Below are positions 50,974 through 60,010 of a DNA stretch of 64,000 bases, piece after piece. This DNA comes from Arcticibacterium luteifluviistationis (lineage in GTDB: Bacteria > Bacteroidota > Bacteroidia > Cytophagales > Spirosomataceae): positions 372,001-436,000 of the forward strand of contig NZ_CP029480.1 in the NCBI RefSeq assembly GCF_003258705.1, read 5' to 3'. The translations under genes and the position numbers were made by a program. Every line of letters begins with the position of its first letter. Within the stretch, counting starts at the first letter, position 1. Below the pieces are notes generated by a model. That model saw nothing but the letters and a program-made list of their open reading frames with translations, did not search any database and had not been told where the DNA came from.

Positions 50974-52639
50974 AACTAATTTCTCCGTTTTTCAATGTGA
51001 TAGTTTGGTCTGCTAAATTTTGACAGTAATCATCTTTAGAAGTTATTATTACCGTACTTCCGTCTGCTTTTAATTTGGCAGTCAAATCGTCTTTTTGAAC
51101 TTGATTTAGAAAACTGAAAGGTTCTTCCATCACCACCAGACTATGTTTCCCTATTAGTGCCCTTGTTAGTAAAATTTGATGCCTTATTATGGCAGAAATC
51201 CTTTTACCAACGGGATCTAAAACGCTGTCATACCCATTTGGCAAACCTTGAATAAAGACATCCAAGCCAGTAATTTTAGCCATTGCACTAATATGCTCTA
51301 GGCTAATATCTTCCGTACACAAGCTTAAATTTTGTAATACAGTACCTTCAAAGATGTTTTGGTGACCTAACAAAATGCTCGTTTGATTTCGAAGAGAATC
51401 AATGTCATAATTCCTGATGGGTATACCATCTATCAAAATCTTACCAGTAAAATCTTGAAAAGCCCCTGTTAACATTCTTAGAAGCGTAGTTTTACCGGCA
51501 CCACTGCTTCCTTTAATTAAAAGCCACTCTCCTTTGGCCACTTCTAAGTTGATATTTTTTAGTTGAATATTAGAAGGATGATAGGCAAAAGAGACATCTT
51601 CAAAACTTATAGATACAGAAGGCTTTGTTGGACTTAATATTATGCTCCCGGTATGCTCAACATCTGCCTGGGCTACTTTATTAAGCTTTTCAACGGCAGT
51701 TAAAGACTCATAAACCTGGTCCATATTTACTATTAGTTTTTCTACGGATGCTATAATGGCTATAATCACAATGTCAGATGCAATGAACTGACCAATGTTT
51801 ATTTGTTGCTGTGTAAGAAGTGTAACACCCAAAATAAGCATTGCAGCGGTAATAAGTAACTTAAATGAAATCATACTCCAATACTGCACTTTCAAAACTG
51901 CGAAGTGCTCTGTTCTGGCCCGAACATATTTAGTACTTATCGCATCTGTTTTATCCAAATGAAACCTTGTATCTCTTGCGTACTTAAAGGTCTTTATACT
52001 ACGAGCCATTTCCTCAAACCAGCCTAAGGTCTGATACTTATAATTAGATGTTTCCATGGACGTTTTAAAACCTCTAGCCGAGGTAAACCGGATAATCAAA
52101 ACAACTATCAAAAGTAAAACTAAACCAAACGCGATAAAGAGAGGATGATAAAAAGCCAGTAAAATAGTACCTAAAAGTATTTGAATGATAGAGGCCGGAA
52201 TATCTACTAAAAGCTTGTGAAGGCTTTTCTGTAAACTGGCAACATCTATAAAGCGATTGACCAGTTCTGGTAAATGGTAGGCATCTAATTTAGAAATATC
52301 TAGCTTTGGAAGCCTGTGAGCGTACTCCATAGCATACCTCACAAATATTTTCTGTTCTATTTTCTCTATAATTTCTAGCTGCCTAACCTGTAACCAACCA
52401 GATAAAAAGGTACCTGTTAAAACCATCGCTATTAAAATACCAATGGAGGTAGACATCTGTGCTGCCATCACAAAAGTTATGATGCTTTGAATACCTAATG
52501 GCAACGAAAGTGCCACCAAACCTGCAAAAACAGAATAAATATAAATAGCAGATATATCTTTCTTATCGAGCCAGAGTAGCCTAAAAATCTTACTTAGGGC
52601 TTGAGTAATAGTGGTTTCTAAATATTTTTCTTTTGCCAT
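50966..52639 (-). CDS. ABC exporter half-transporter with degenerate ATPase motifs
   Basis: 557 residues: six membrane helices (about 25-300) and one ATPase domain. The Walker A G-S-S-G-A-G-K-T near 378 is intact. The signature normally L-S-G-G-Q reads G-K-R-I-S near 480, the Walker B end reads V-V-M-E-E-P (E for the usual D) near 502, and the switch His is absent (I-I-T-S-K). There is no C39 peptidase domain. No second half-transporter is encoded nearby, so it would form a homodimer with two weak sites. Start ATG 52639 is chosen over GTG 52657 because a -7 box overlaps the latter. First gene of the export operon. Confidence 0.9.
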   Translation of the reverse strand: MAKEKYLETTITQALSKIFRLLWLDKKDISAIYIYSVFAGLVALSLPLGIQSIITFVMAAQMSTSIGILIAMVLTGTFLSGWLQVRQLEIIEKIEQKIFVRYAMEYAHRLPKLDISKLDAYHLPELVNRFIDVASLQKSLHKLLVDIPASIIQILLGTILLAFYHPLFIAFGLVLLLIVVLIIRFTSARGFKTSMETSNYKYQTLGWFEEMARSIKTFKYARDTRFHLDKTDAISTKYVRARTEHFAVLKVQYWSMISFKLLITAAMLILGVTLLTQQQINIGQFIASDIVIIAIIASVEKLIVNMDQVYESLTAVEKLNKVAQADVEHTGSIILSPTKPSVSISFEDVSFAYHPSNIQLKNINLEVAKGEWLLIKGSSGAGKTTLLRMLTGAFQDFTGKILIDGIPIRNYDIDSLRNQTSILLGHQNIFEGTVLQNLSLCTEDISLEHISAMAKITGLDVFIQGLPNGYDSVLDPVGKRISAIIRHQILLTRALIGKHSLVVMEEPFSFLNQVQKDDLTAKLKADGSTVIITSKDDYCQNLADQTITLKNGEISYE

Positions 52640-52656
52640 ATTTAATATCGTTTGCA

Positions 52657-52664
52657 CAAATGTA
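52657..52664 (-). promoter_or_regulatory. -7 promoter box of the export operon
   Basis: On the minus strand this reads TACATTTG, an exact TAnnTTTG. It lies 17 bases before the ATG at 52639 and excludes the upstream GTG as start. Confidence 0.65.
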
Positions 52665-52682
52665 GTAAAACACTTTTTAATA

Positions 52683-52695
52683 ATAGTATTACTAT
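52683..52695. promoter_or_regulatory. Candidate TetR operator (ATAGTATTACTAT)
   Basis: A perfect palindrome around a central T in the gap between the export operon and the divergent tetR-type gene. It sits where the -33 region of the export promoter would be. A looser related stretch (TTACTATTA, 52731-52739) overlaps the tetR promoter. Confidence 0.55.
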
Positions 52696-52737
52696 CATCA
52701 ATAATGTTTATACTTTGATTGTTGAAATATTTACTAT

Positions 52738-52745
52738 TATATTTG
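52738..52745 (+). promoter_or_regulatory. -7 promoter box of the tetR-type gene
   Basis: TATATTTG fits TAnnTTTG exactly, 22 bases before the ATG at 52768. Confidence 0.6.
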
Positions 52746-52767
52746 TTTTCATATAATAATAAGAAGA

Positions 52768-53445
52768 ATGCAGGGAGATTTCAACATTAAGTTAAACGAG
52801 AAGCTATACCTAAAAGATCCTAATAGTACCCCTATTGGAGAAAAAATAGTTAAAGAAGGTCTCAAAATGCTTTCTGAGAAGGGATATGAGAACTTTACCT
52901 TTAAAAAGCTATCTAAAGAAATTCCTACCACGGAGGCTACTATATACCGTTACTTTGAAAACAAACATAAGCTTTTAATATACCTTGTAGACTGGTATTG
53001 GGCGTTTTTAGAGTTTCAGGTGACTTTTCACCTCAATTCTGTTGCAGAGCCAAAGGATAAAATAAAGAAGATTATTGACCTATTAGTCTGGGAAGACAGA
53101 GCCAATACTTTTTTTAGTCACCTGGAGCCAAAGTCTCTTTATGATTTGGTGATTGCCGAAGGCAGTAAAACATACCTTTCTAAAGAAGTGGATGTAAATA
53201 ATAAGGAAATGTTATTTAAACCTTATAAGGATTTATGCAGCATGATTGCCCAAATTTTCAAAGAATACAAACCAAACTTCAAATACAGCCATTCGCTTGC
53301 CAGTACATTAGTAGAAACTGCTCACTTTCAGCATTTCTTCATGGAGCATCTACCACGGTTATGTGATTTTTCGACAAATAAGGATAGTCAAGAGTTAAAA
53401 AACTTCTTAGAAAATCTAGTTTTCGGCACCATGGATAGAAGCTAA
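52768..53445 (+). CDS. TetR-family transcriptional regulator
   Basis: 225 residues. The N-terminal TetR helix-turn-helix has I-V-K-E-G-L-K-M-L-S-E-K-G-Y-E-N-F-T near 28-45 and T-E-A-T-I-Y-R-Y-F-E-N-K-H-K-L near 55-70, the usual recognition helix. The C-terminal ligand domain is helical and unspecific. It is divergent from the ABC-HlyD-TolC operon across a short region with a palindrome, so it most likely represses that operon and itself. The ligand is unknown. Confidence 0.92.
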   Translation: MQGDFNIKLNEKLYLKDPNSTPIGEKIVKEGLKMLSEKGYENFTFKKLSKEIPTTEATIYRYFENKHKLLIYLVDWYWAFLEFQVTFHLNSVAEPKDKIKKIIDLLVWEDRANTFFSHLEPKSLYDLVIAEGSKTYLSKEVDVNNKEMLFKPYKDLCSMIAQIFKEYKPNFKYSHSLASTLVETAHFQHFFMEHLPRLCDFSTNKDSQELKNFLENLVFGTMDRS

Positions 53446-53450
53446 GTCCG

Positions 53451-56294
53451 TTAGTTTCCAAATATATAACTCCCAATAATCACATTTACATAAGTAGGGT
53501 TAAGTTCTGGGAGGAACTCATTTTTGAACCTATACCCCACTCTTACACCCATGGTCATGTCTAAGATATTGAATACTGTTTGATCAAAACTAATTTCAGT
53601 ACCCACAGTGCTTAAATTAGTTGAAACTTCATTACCAATTATACGAGCATTGTCAAAATACGTGTTCATGCGTACTCGTTTGATATAGGTCAAACCATTT
53701 AGGCCCCAATCTGGATAAAATAGCGGTAATCTATAGTTGACACTTGTTCTTAATGCATTTTCTATTCCCAAAAGGCGGTGTCCTCTACCTAAGGAAAAAG
53801 TAGTTGGTAATCGGTATAAATTGGTATTACTTTCTTTATAAATGCCTTGTTGAATCTCTAAACCGTGATTTTTGCCTATTCCTGGTAATAATATATTTGC
53901 AGTTGCATCAAACCTTTCCGCTATTCCTGTTTTAAAAGACTTAGCATAATACACATTAAGACCACCGCCAAACCTACTTTGGAGGTTTTGATAGGCCCTT
54001 TGTCTGCTCACACCTACTGCCCCACTTACCTCATATAAACCAAACTTAGAGTTATCAAAATTCACAAAAACATCTGACCTAAATTGCTGAATTCCTTTCC
54101 AATTAGCCGCCACGTCTGTTCTTACTACATAGTTTCCTTTAATAATTTCTAAAGGCACATTAAGTCCAACTGTAGCCTCTTGTTCGTCAAACTCTAAAAT
54201 TCTATCACCGCGGGTTGCCTCTACTTTTCGTCCTCTGTATTCATACCCTAGATTAAGCTTTGCAAAATACTTTGCCATCACATAATCTACCGAATAAGCA
54301 TTTTCTTCTTCCGTTACGTAACGTGTATAATTAAATGTTAAACTATTGGCTCCCAAAATATCATCCATTTGAATAAAACCTGTGGCGGAAGCTATATTTG
54401 TTCCTGAGCCAAACGCAGGCAATAAGCCATAAGAGTGCAATCGCCATCCTCTAAAGAATCCTTTGTAAGGCTCTACCTCATAGTTTGTATCAGGAATCTT
54501 ATCTAAGATATTCTCATTCTCTGGTAATGAATTTAGATCCTTATAAAATGCAACACTTTCCGTGCTATTTGTGGAAACAACTTCCAATGAAGCCTTTTCA
54601 AGAGGCATAGCGGCCAAGTGATAACCCATATTGGTTTGATTACCAAAAATCAATGTTTCGCTGTTTGCATCAACAAAAGGGTATCCAGCACCAACAGGTA
54701 CAGAACTTACCTTAGTTATTTGTTTATCACCTGCTTTGCTAGCTTTAAAGACATTATCTATTCCATTAAAATTGGCTCTGAAATAAATATCATTAGCTGA
54801 CTGACTCAATTCTACCATAACAGCATTTTGCCAACCAGTAAGACTCACCCTTTCATCACGCTCTATATTATGCTTTATAAGGGCTAATTTTCCATCACTT
54901 CTAGCTACATAATATAAAATTCGGGCATCATTATCATACATAGGATATGCTATATCCCAGTTCTCTTTGTTGTTTAAGCTTTTCTTTATTTCACCGCTAA
55001 TATAGCTATGCGTACTAAGATGATAATTTAAGCCTTCATCTAAACGGACACTTACAAACTCCGTAGTTTCTGGATTTATGGCAGCATAATAATAACGCTC
55101 TTGTTCTAATAAAACTCTTTTAGAATCAGTTTCAAAATTGTAAAATACAAGTCTTGAAAGGTCTACATTTGCCCACCTCGGATTAGATTGATTTTCTAAC
55201 CAAAGCACTCCTTTGTCGGAATAAGACAAAAATGGGTTATTGCTAATTCCTATATCACAAAGTTTGGTTTCCTTTCCGCTTTCATCTCGTTTGATAAGTT
55301 TTGGAGTTTCTTTGTAGGAAGACTTACGTGCAATTAGGCTTCCATCACTTCGAACAAATGGATAGGTGTAATTAGTTACGGTATTGGGTTGATCTACAGT
55401 TAAAGTATCAAAGTCTATCAAATTTGCGTTTGATAAAAGCTCTTCAGTTTTCAGCTCAAAATCAGCGTATGTTTTTTTATATAATTTGGAAGCCGAAAGT
55501 CCTGTGTTCCTCTTTATTGCACCCGAAAACGGATAAAAAACAGATTTGAAGTAATTGGCATCATAAACCACCTTTGACCAAATATCATCACCATAGTTTT
55601 TCCTAGCATACAGATTCATTAAATAGCCAAAAGGGTATTGATTCGGTAACTTGGTTTTGAAAGAGCCGTTTCTTGATTTGTTATATGAAAAATGTTTGTC
55701 GGCATAAAGGTTAGCCCGTAGTTCGTCGGTAAATGAAGCCATTCTTCCCCGCCCAGCTTCTGTCATAACAGATTCTGTTAAAACGGCATCTCCTTCTGCA
55801 AACCATGATGGGTCTGTAAACCTTAAAACGGCAGACCAGCCCGCCCTTCCCGTTAAAACTCTGCTTAGTTTGCTAAAGCCAACGTCGGCATTGCTATTTT
55901 GAAGTACATGCCTATATTCATGAATAGCCAGTAGATCTAACCAGTCAGATTGTCCCAAAACATTGAAATTTGGTTCTGGTGCGGTGTAAACCTCCGTTCT
56001 AAAAGGTACACTGGCAACAAAGCCATTCGGCTCCATACTTCTTCCATGAATCACTATTGGAATATGTGAAGACTTCTTACCAATTGTAGATTTATGCTCT
56101 TTGTCCAGCAAATTGACAATGGCGGCGTATCGATAGGCATATTTCTCTAAACCTTTTGGAAAAATTATAGTCGACTTATCATTCTCAATTTTTTGCCATA
56201 AAATAGAAGGAGGATTTTCTGAAGTTGCACTGGCTTGAGAAAAAGCGTCTAAAGTGAAAATTGAAATAATAAATAGAATAAGTATTTTCTTCAT
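53451..56294 (-). CDS. Outer-membrane protein with gluzincin, beta-propeller and barrel parts
   Basis: 947 residues with signal peptide. An N-terminal domain has H-E-Y-R-H near 125 (H-E-x-x-H) followed by W-F-A-E-G-D-A-V-L near 165, the gluzincin order of zinc ligands. Residues about 300-600 contain repeated strand patterns like W-L-E-N-Q-S-N-P-R-W and Y-Y-V-A-R-S-D-G-K-L, as in TolB/WD-like propellers. From about 640 to the end, alternating strands with a terminal aromatic (Y-I-F-G-N) look like a surface-antigen-type barrel. The whole would be a protease displayed on the outer membrane; substrate unknown. Confidence 0.75.
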   Translation of the reverse strand: MKKILILFIISIFTLDAFSQASATSENPPSILWQKIENDKSTIIFPKGLEKYAYRYAAIVNLLDKEHKSTIGKKSSHIPIVIHGRSMEPNGFVASVPFRTEVYTAPEPNFNVLGQSDWLDLLAIHEYRHVLQNSNADVGFSKLSRVLTGRAGWSAVLRFTDPSWFAEGDAVLTESVMTEAGRGRMASFTDELRANLYADKHFSYNKSRNGSFKTKLPNQYPFGYLMNLYARKNYGDDIWSKVVYDANYFKSVFYPFSGAIKRNTGLSASKLYKKTYADFELKTEELLSNANLIDFDTLTVDQPNTVTNYTYPFVRSDGSLIARKSSYKETPKLIKRDESGKETKLCDIGISNNPFLSYSDKGVLWLENQSNPRWANVDLSRLVFYNFETDSKRVLLEQERYYYAAINPETTEFVSVRLDEGLNYHLSTHSYISGEIKKSLNNKENWDIAYPMYDNDARILYYVARSDGKLALIKHNIERDERVSLTGWQNAVMVELSQSANDIYFRANFNGIDNVFKASKAGDKQITKVSSVPVGAGYPFVDANSETLIFGNQTNMGYHLAAMPLEKASLEVVSTNSTESVAFYKDLNSLPENENILDKIPDTNYEVEPYKGFFRGWRLHSYGLLPAFGSGTNIASATGFIQMDDILGANSLTFNYTRYVTEEENAYSVDYVMAKYFAKLNLGYEYRGRKVEATRGDRILEFDEQEATVGLNVPLEIIKGNYVVRTDVAANWKGIQQFRSDVFVNFDNSKFGLYEVSGAVGVSRQRAYQNLQSRFGGGLNVYYAKSFKTGIAERFDATANILLPGIGKNHGLEIQQGIYKESNTNLYRLPTTFSLGRGHRLLGIENALRTSVNYRLPLFYPDWGLNGLTYIKRVRMNTYFDNARIIGNEVSTNLSTVGTEISFDQTVFNILDMTMGVRVGYRFKNEFLPELNPTYVNVIIGSYIFGN

Positions 56295-56495
56295 ATTGCG
56301 ATTAGTACAAAAAAGGAGTTTTAAGCGGAATTAAAACTAAATACGAACAAACTAGATCAAATGTCTTTTATCGAAAACGAGTTCCTAATATCATAATATT
56401 AGAACTTTAATAACTCCTTTTGTGGCAATTTATTAAATGAAATTCAGCATACGGCTCAATCTTTTTTTATATTGCATATACCAAAAAGTACAGCC

Positions 56496-57785
56496 ATGTT
56501 TAATAAAACTTACCTTTTTATCTTAATGCTTTCATGCGTTGACCTTTCGGGTCAATCAAACTACTTTGAGAATGATATCAATGCTATTGAAAGTAAGGTC
56601 ATTGAATGGCGAAGAGATTTCCATCAACATCCTGAATTGGGTAATCAAGAATTCAGAACTTCAGAAATAATAGCAAAGCATTTAGAATCTTTGGGTTTTG
56701 AAGTTCAAAAGAATGTGGCTTATACTGGCGTGGTTGGTATTCTAAAAGGAGATAAACCAGGACCCGTAATAGCTCTAAGAGCAGATATGGACGGCTTACC
56801 GGTTACGGAGCGAGTCAATATTCCTTTTAAATCTGAAGTAAAAGTGGAGTACGCTGAGCAAACTACTGGAGTAATGCATGCTTGTGGTCATGACAGTCAT
56901 ATGGCCATATTAATGGGGGCCGCTGAAGTGCTTGCTAAGCATAAAAATGAACTTGCGGGTACGGTGAAATTTATTTTTCAACCAGCAGAGGAAGGTGTTT
57001 TTGGTGATGGAAAAGCTTTTGGTGCCGATTTAATGGTACAAGAAGGCGTTCTGAAAAATCCAGATGTGGATGTAGCTTTTGGTTTACATATCAACTCACA
57101 AACTCCCGCAGGTCACATAAAATACAAAGCTGGCCCAATCATGGCAGCGGTAGACCAATTTTATATTACGGTAAAAGGGAAACAAACGCATGGGGCTTAT
57201 CCATGGTCAGGCATCGACCCTATTTTGGTTTCATCGCAAATAATTATTGGATTAAATACCATTGTAAGTCGTAGTGTCAATTTAATTGAAAACCCTGCAG
57301 TGGTAAGCGTAGGTGCTATTAATGCAGGAAACCGACATAACATTATTCCTGAGGAAGCTAAATTTTTAGGTACTATCAGAACTTTCGATTTAGAACAACG
57401 AGCTTTGGTGCATGGTAGAATAAAAGAAATAGCTGAAAATATTGCTAAAAGTGCAGGAGCTGTGGCTGAAGTAACTATTGAAAATGGTTATCCAGTAGCT
57501 TTTAATAATGTTGCTCTTACAGAAAAGATGCTTCCATCTTTACAAAGAGCGGCAGGTGAGGCAAACACTACAGAAAGAAATGCTGTAATGGGTGCGGAAG
57601 ATTTTTCTTACTTCGCTAGAGAAGTACCAGGCTTATTTTTCTTCTTAGGAGGAATGGAAAAAGGTAAAATGCCTAATGAGGTAGCCCCTCACCATACACC
57701 CGATTTTTATATTGACGAAAGTGGATTTAAAGTGGGTGTGCAGGCTTTTTGCAATCTTGTAATGGACTATATGAAAATGGAATAA
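56496..57785 (+). CDS. M20D-family amidohydrolase (N-acyl amino acid hydrolase-like)
   Basis: 429 residues with an N-terminal signal (MFNKTYLFILMLSC; lipoprotein or signal peptidase I site). The M20D core follows: W-R-R-D-F-H-Q-H-P-E-L, A-L-R-A-D-M-D-G-L-P, M-H-A-C-G-H-D-S-H-M, Q-P-A-E-E-G and the final A-P-H-H-T-P-D-F, giving the Cys/His/Glu metal ligands. Such enzymes remove acyl groups from amino acids or amino acids from auxin-like conjugates. The ATG at 56496 opens the signal; the upstream TTG at 56472 is unlikely. Its stop shares a base with the next gene's start (TAATG). Confidence 0.92.
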   Translation: MFNKTYLFILMLSCVDLSGQSNYFENDINAIESKVIEWRRDFHQHPELGNQEFRTSEIIAKHLESLGFEVQKNVAYTGVVGILKGDKPGPVIALRADMDGLPVTERVNIPFKSEVKVEYAEQTTGVMHACGHDSHMAILMGAAEVLAKHKNELAGTVKFIFQPAEEGVFGDGKAFGADLMVQEGVLKNPDVDVAFGLHINSQTPAGHIKYKAGPIMAAVDQFYITVKGKQTHGAYPWSGIDPILVSSQIIIGLNTIVSRSVNLIENPAVVSVGAINAGNRHNIIPEEAKFLGTIRTFDLEQRALVHGRIKEIAENIAKSAGAVAEVTIENGYPVAFNNVALTEKMLPSLQRAAGEANTTERNAVMGAEDFSYFAREVPGLFFFLGGMEKGKMPNEVAPHHTPDFYIDESGFKVGVQAFCNLVMDYMKME

Positions 57786-58411
57786 TGGCAGCTGAAATAT
57801 TAAAAATATACGAACAAGACCCTGACCCTAAAAAGATAGATCAGATAGTCAGGTGTTTGAAAGATGGTGGCATCATCATCTACCCTACTGATACTGTTTA
57901 CGCCATGGGCTGCGACATCTATCAAAATAGGGCAATTGAAAAATTAAGTGCGTTAAAAGGACTAAAGGTAAAAAAGAACAATTTCTCTATCGTCTGTAGT
58001 GACTTGAGCAATATTGCTGATTATGCCCGAGTATCTAATAAAGCTTTTAAAGTAATGAAAAAGGCCTTTCCCGGCCCCTTCACTTTCATTTTACCAGCTA
58101 CAGGAAAACTGCCTAAACTCTTTCAGTCAAACAGAAAAAACATAGGAATTAGAGTACCTGATCATGCAGTACCAAAAGCCATAGTAGAAGCATTGGGCAA
58201 CCCAATAATTACAACATCCGTAAAAGACGATGTAGATAATTTATTAGAATACCCAAACGAAATTGACATAATCATTGCCCAAAATGAAAACGATGCCGAT
58301 TTGATTATTGACGGTGGGTGGAGTGGTATAGTACCCTCAACGGTTATAGATGCTTCTGACGACGATTTTGAAATTATTAGACAAGGTCTTGGCATATTTG
58401 AAGACTTATGA
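57785..58411 (+). CDS. Sua5/YciO/YrdC-family protein (threonylcarbamoyl-AMP synthase-like)
   Basis: 208 residues, one YrdC domain: G-I-I-I-Y-P-T-D-T-V-Y-A-M-G-C-D near 30-45, then L-K-G-L-K-V-K-K, F-P-G-P-F-T-F-I-L, I-G-I-R-V-P and S-T-V-I-D near the end. YrdC enzymes make threonylcarbamoyl-AMP for t6A37 of tRNA. The K-x-x-x-K-K and F-x-I-V-C-S wording and short length fit the YciO-like branch, whose role is less sure. It is coupled to the gene before by TAATG and to the one after by ATGA. Confidence 0.88.
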   Translation: MAAEILKIYEQDPDPKKIDQIVRCLKDGGIIIYPTDTVYAMGCDIYQNRAIEKLSALKGLKVKKNNFSIVCSDLSNIADYARVSNKAFKVMKKAFPGPFTFILPATGKLPKLFQSNRKNIGIRVPDHAVPKAIVEALGNPIITTSVKDDVDNLLEYPNEIDIIIAQNENDADLIIDGGWSGIVPSTVIDASDDDFEIIRQGLGIFEDL

Positions 58412-59118
58412 GAACTTGGCTTGCCATATTGCTTTTTGCAGGATTGACTTTCCTTTCACTTGGAATTAGGCCGTATGTTTCCGACAGGTTTATTGGTCTT
58501 ATTCTTGGAAACGTTCATTATATATACCTCATTATATTGTTTTGCTTCAGTCAAAGCAAAGAGACTACCTTTTTAAAGGGTCTATTTTTTTTATTGATAG
58601 TAGCTCATTTCGCTTTGGATTTGTTCGTATTTTTTGAATTAAGAATGTTAGATGACACATTCATCATTTCCATAAATCTTATATTTATTACTACTTTTTA
58701 CCTTTGTTTTTTAATACAGTTTAAAAGACTAGGGTCAGGTTTTTACACGAAAAGAAAAGCTGATTGGTATATTGGTTTTCCTACTGGTTTAGCAACTTTC
58801 CTAATACTGCTATTCTTTTTTCATGGCAGAGTCCAACCTAAATTCGACGGCCTATTGATATTGCTGGGAATGTTTATTTCCTTTTTTTATATAATTGGAG
58901 TAAATACCAATCTAAAAACAAAGAATTACGTAATCTTGTTACTTGGTCTAATATTGAATTTCGCAGCCCTCATTATCGCTATTTATGTTTTACAGGTTGA
59001 ATCATTTAAAGGGGGAGAAGTTCTAATGAAAGGTCTATTTATGCTAGGTTATTATTGCCTTCTGGAAGCTGTATATCAAATAAGCGATCCCATAATATCC
59101 CCCCGCTCATTAGATTGA
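58408..59118 (+). CDS. Unknown integral membrane protein
   Basis: 236 residues with about eight membrane helices, short loops and no known motif. It starts within the stop of the YrdC gene (ATGA overlap), so it belongs to the M20-YrdC transcript. Nothing in the sequence ties it to tRNA modification or peptide use. Confidence 0.65.
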   Translation: MRTWLAILLFAGLTFLSLGIRPYVSDRFIGLILGNVHYIYLIILFCFSQSKETTFLKGLFFLLIVAHFALDLFVFFELRMLDDTFIISINLIFITTFYLCFLIQFKRLGSGFYTKRKADWYIGFPTGLATFLILLFFFHGRVQPKFDGLLILLGMFISFFYIIGVNTNLKTKNYVILLLGLILNFAALIIAIYVLQVESFKGGEVLMKGLFMLGYYCLLEAVYQISDPIISPRSLD

Positions 59119-59122
59119 AACA

Positions 59123-60010
59123 CTAGGGTTTCTTATGTTTCCACCTTCTATGACTCCAAAGCCAAAACTCTGGCTCTTTTCTTATTTGTTCCTCTAATAA
59201 ATTGGCGTGCTTCTCTAAAATAGAATACTTCTCTTCCTCTTTCGGAGTATCGGTAATTAATTTGAAAGTGACCTTGTAAAAACCTCTTTTAATTCTTGAT
59301 ATATATACAAAAATTACTGGCATGTCGTATTTCACAGCTATCATTTCAGTGCCAAAAAAGAACGAAGTATCTTGATTTAAAAAAGTAGTCCAATATGATT
59401 TTAATGGTGGTGCCGACTGATCGTTTCCAAGAGCTATATTAAAAGGTCTATCAAAACCTGCCGCTATTCGCCTATATGTATCTTTAGTGAGATACATACG
59501 AGTCCCAAACCTGCTTCTTATTTTAAGGAATAAATTATCGAAATACGGGTTAGACAATTTATGATAAGGCCCAGTACCTATATGTGGAAATTGCCTGCCT
59601 AAAGTTTGAGCCATCCATTCATAATTTCCGTAATGACCAAGGGTTAAAACAAAACTTTTATTTTCCGCATACCACTTATCTATCATCTGTTCATCTACAT
59701 CATAAACTAACCGTTTCTTAAGCTCTTTCTCTGAAATGGTAATGGACTTAAATGTTTCTAAGAACAAGTCACATAAATAGTGATAAAACCTTTTTTCAAT
59801 CTCAATTATTTCTTCAAGGTCTTTCTCGGGGAAAGCATTTAATAGATTGGCCCTAACTATTTTTTTTCTATAACCTACTAGTAAATATAAGGCTGGATAT
59901 AAAATCAGATCTGAAATTAAGTAAAGCAGCCAAAAGGGTAAAACAGAAACCAAAAAGATAAAAGGAAGAGTGCAATAATATAAAACGGCCTTCAAGTTAA
60001 TTTTTAGCAT
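59123..60010 (-). CDS. LpxL/HtrB-type lysophospholipid or lipid A acyltransferase
   Basis: 295 residues, N-terminal membrane helices (about 8-45) and the acyltransferase domain: F-P-E-K near 60, catalytic G-H-Y-G-N-Y-E-W near 123 (H-x4-E), G-N-D-Q-S-A near 195 and W-L-W-S-H-R-R-W-K near the C-terminus. It adds a secondary acyl chain to lipid A or a related lipid at the inner face of the inner membrane. It overlaps the upstream nucleotidyltransferase gene by 14 bases. Confidence 0.92.
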   Translation of the reverse strand: MLKINLKAVLYYCTLPFIFLVSVLPFWLLYLISDLILYPALYLLVGYRKKIVRANLLNAFPEKDLEEIIEIEKRFYHYLCDLFLETFKSITISEKELKKRLVYDVDEQMIDKWYAENKSFVLTLGHYGNYEWMAQTLGRQFPHIGTGPYHKLSNPYFDNLFLKIRSRFGTRMYLTKDTYRRIAAGFDRPFNIALGNDQSAPPLKSYWTTFLNQDTSFFFGTEMIAVKYDMPVIFVYISRIKRGFYKVTFKLITDTPKEEEKYSILEKHANLLEEQIRKEPEFWLWSHRRWKHKKP

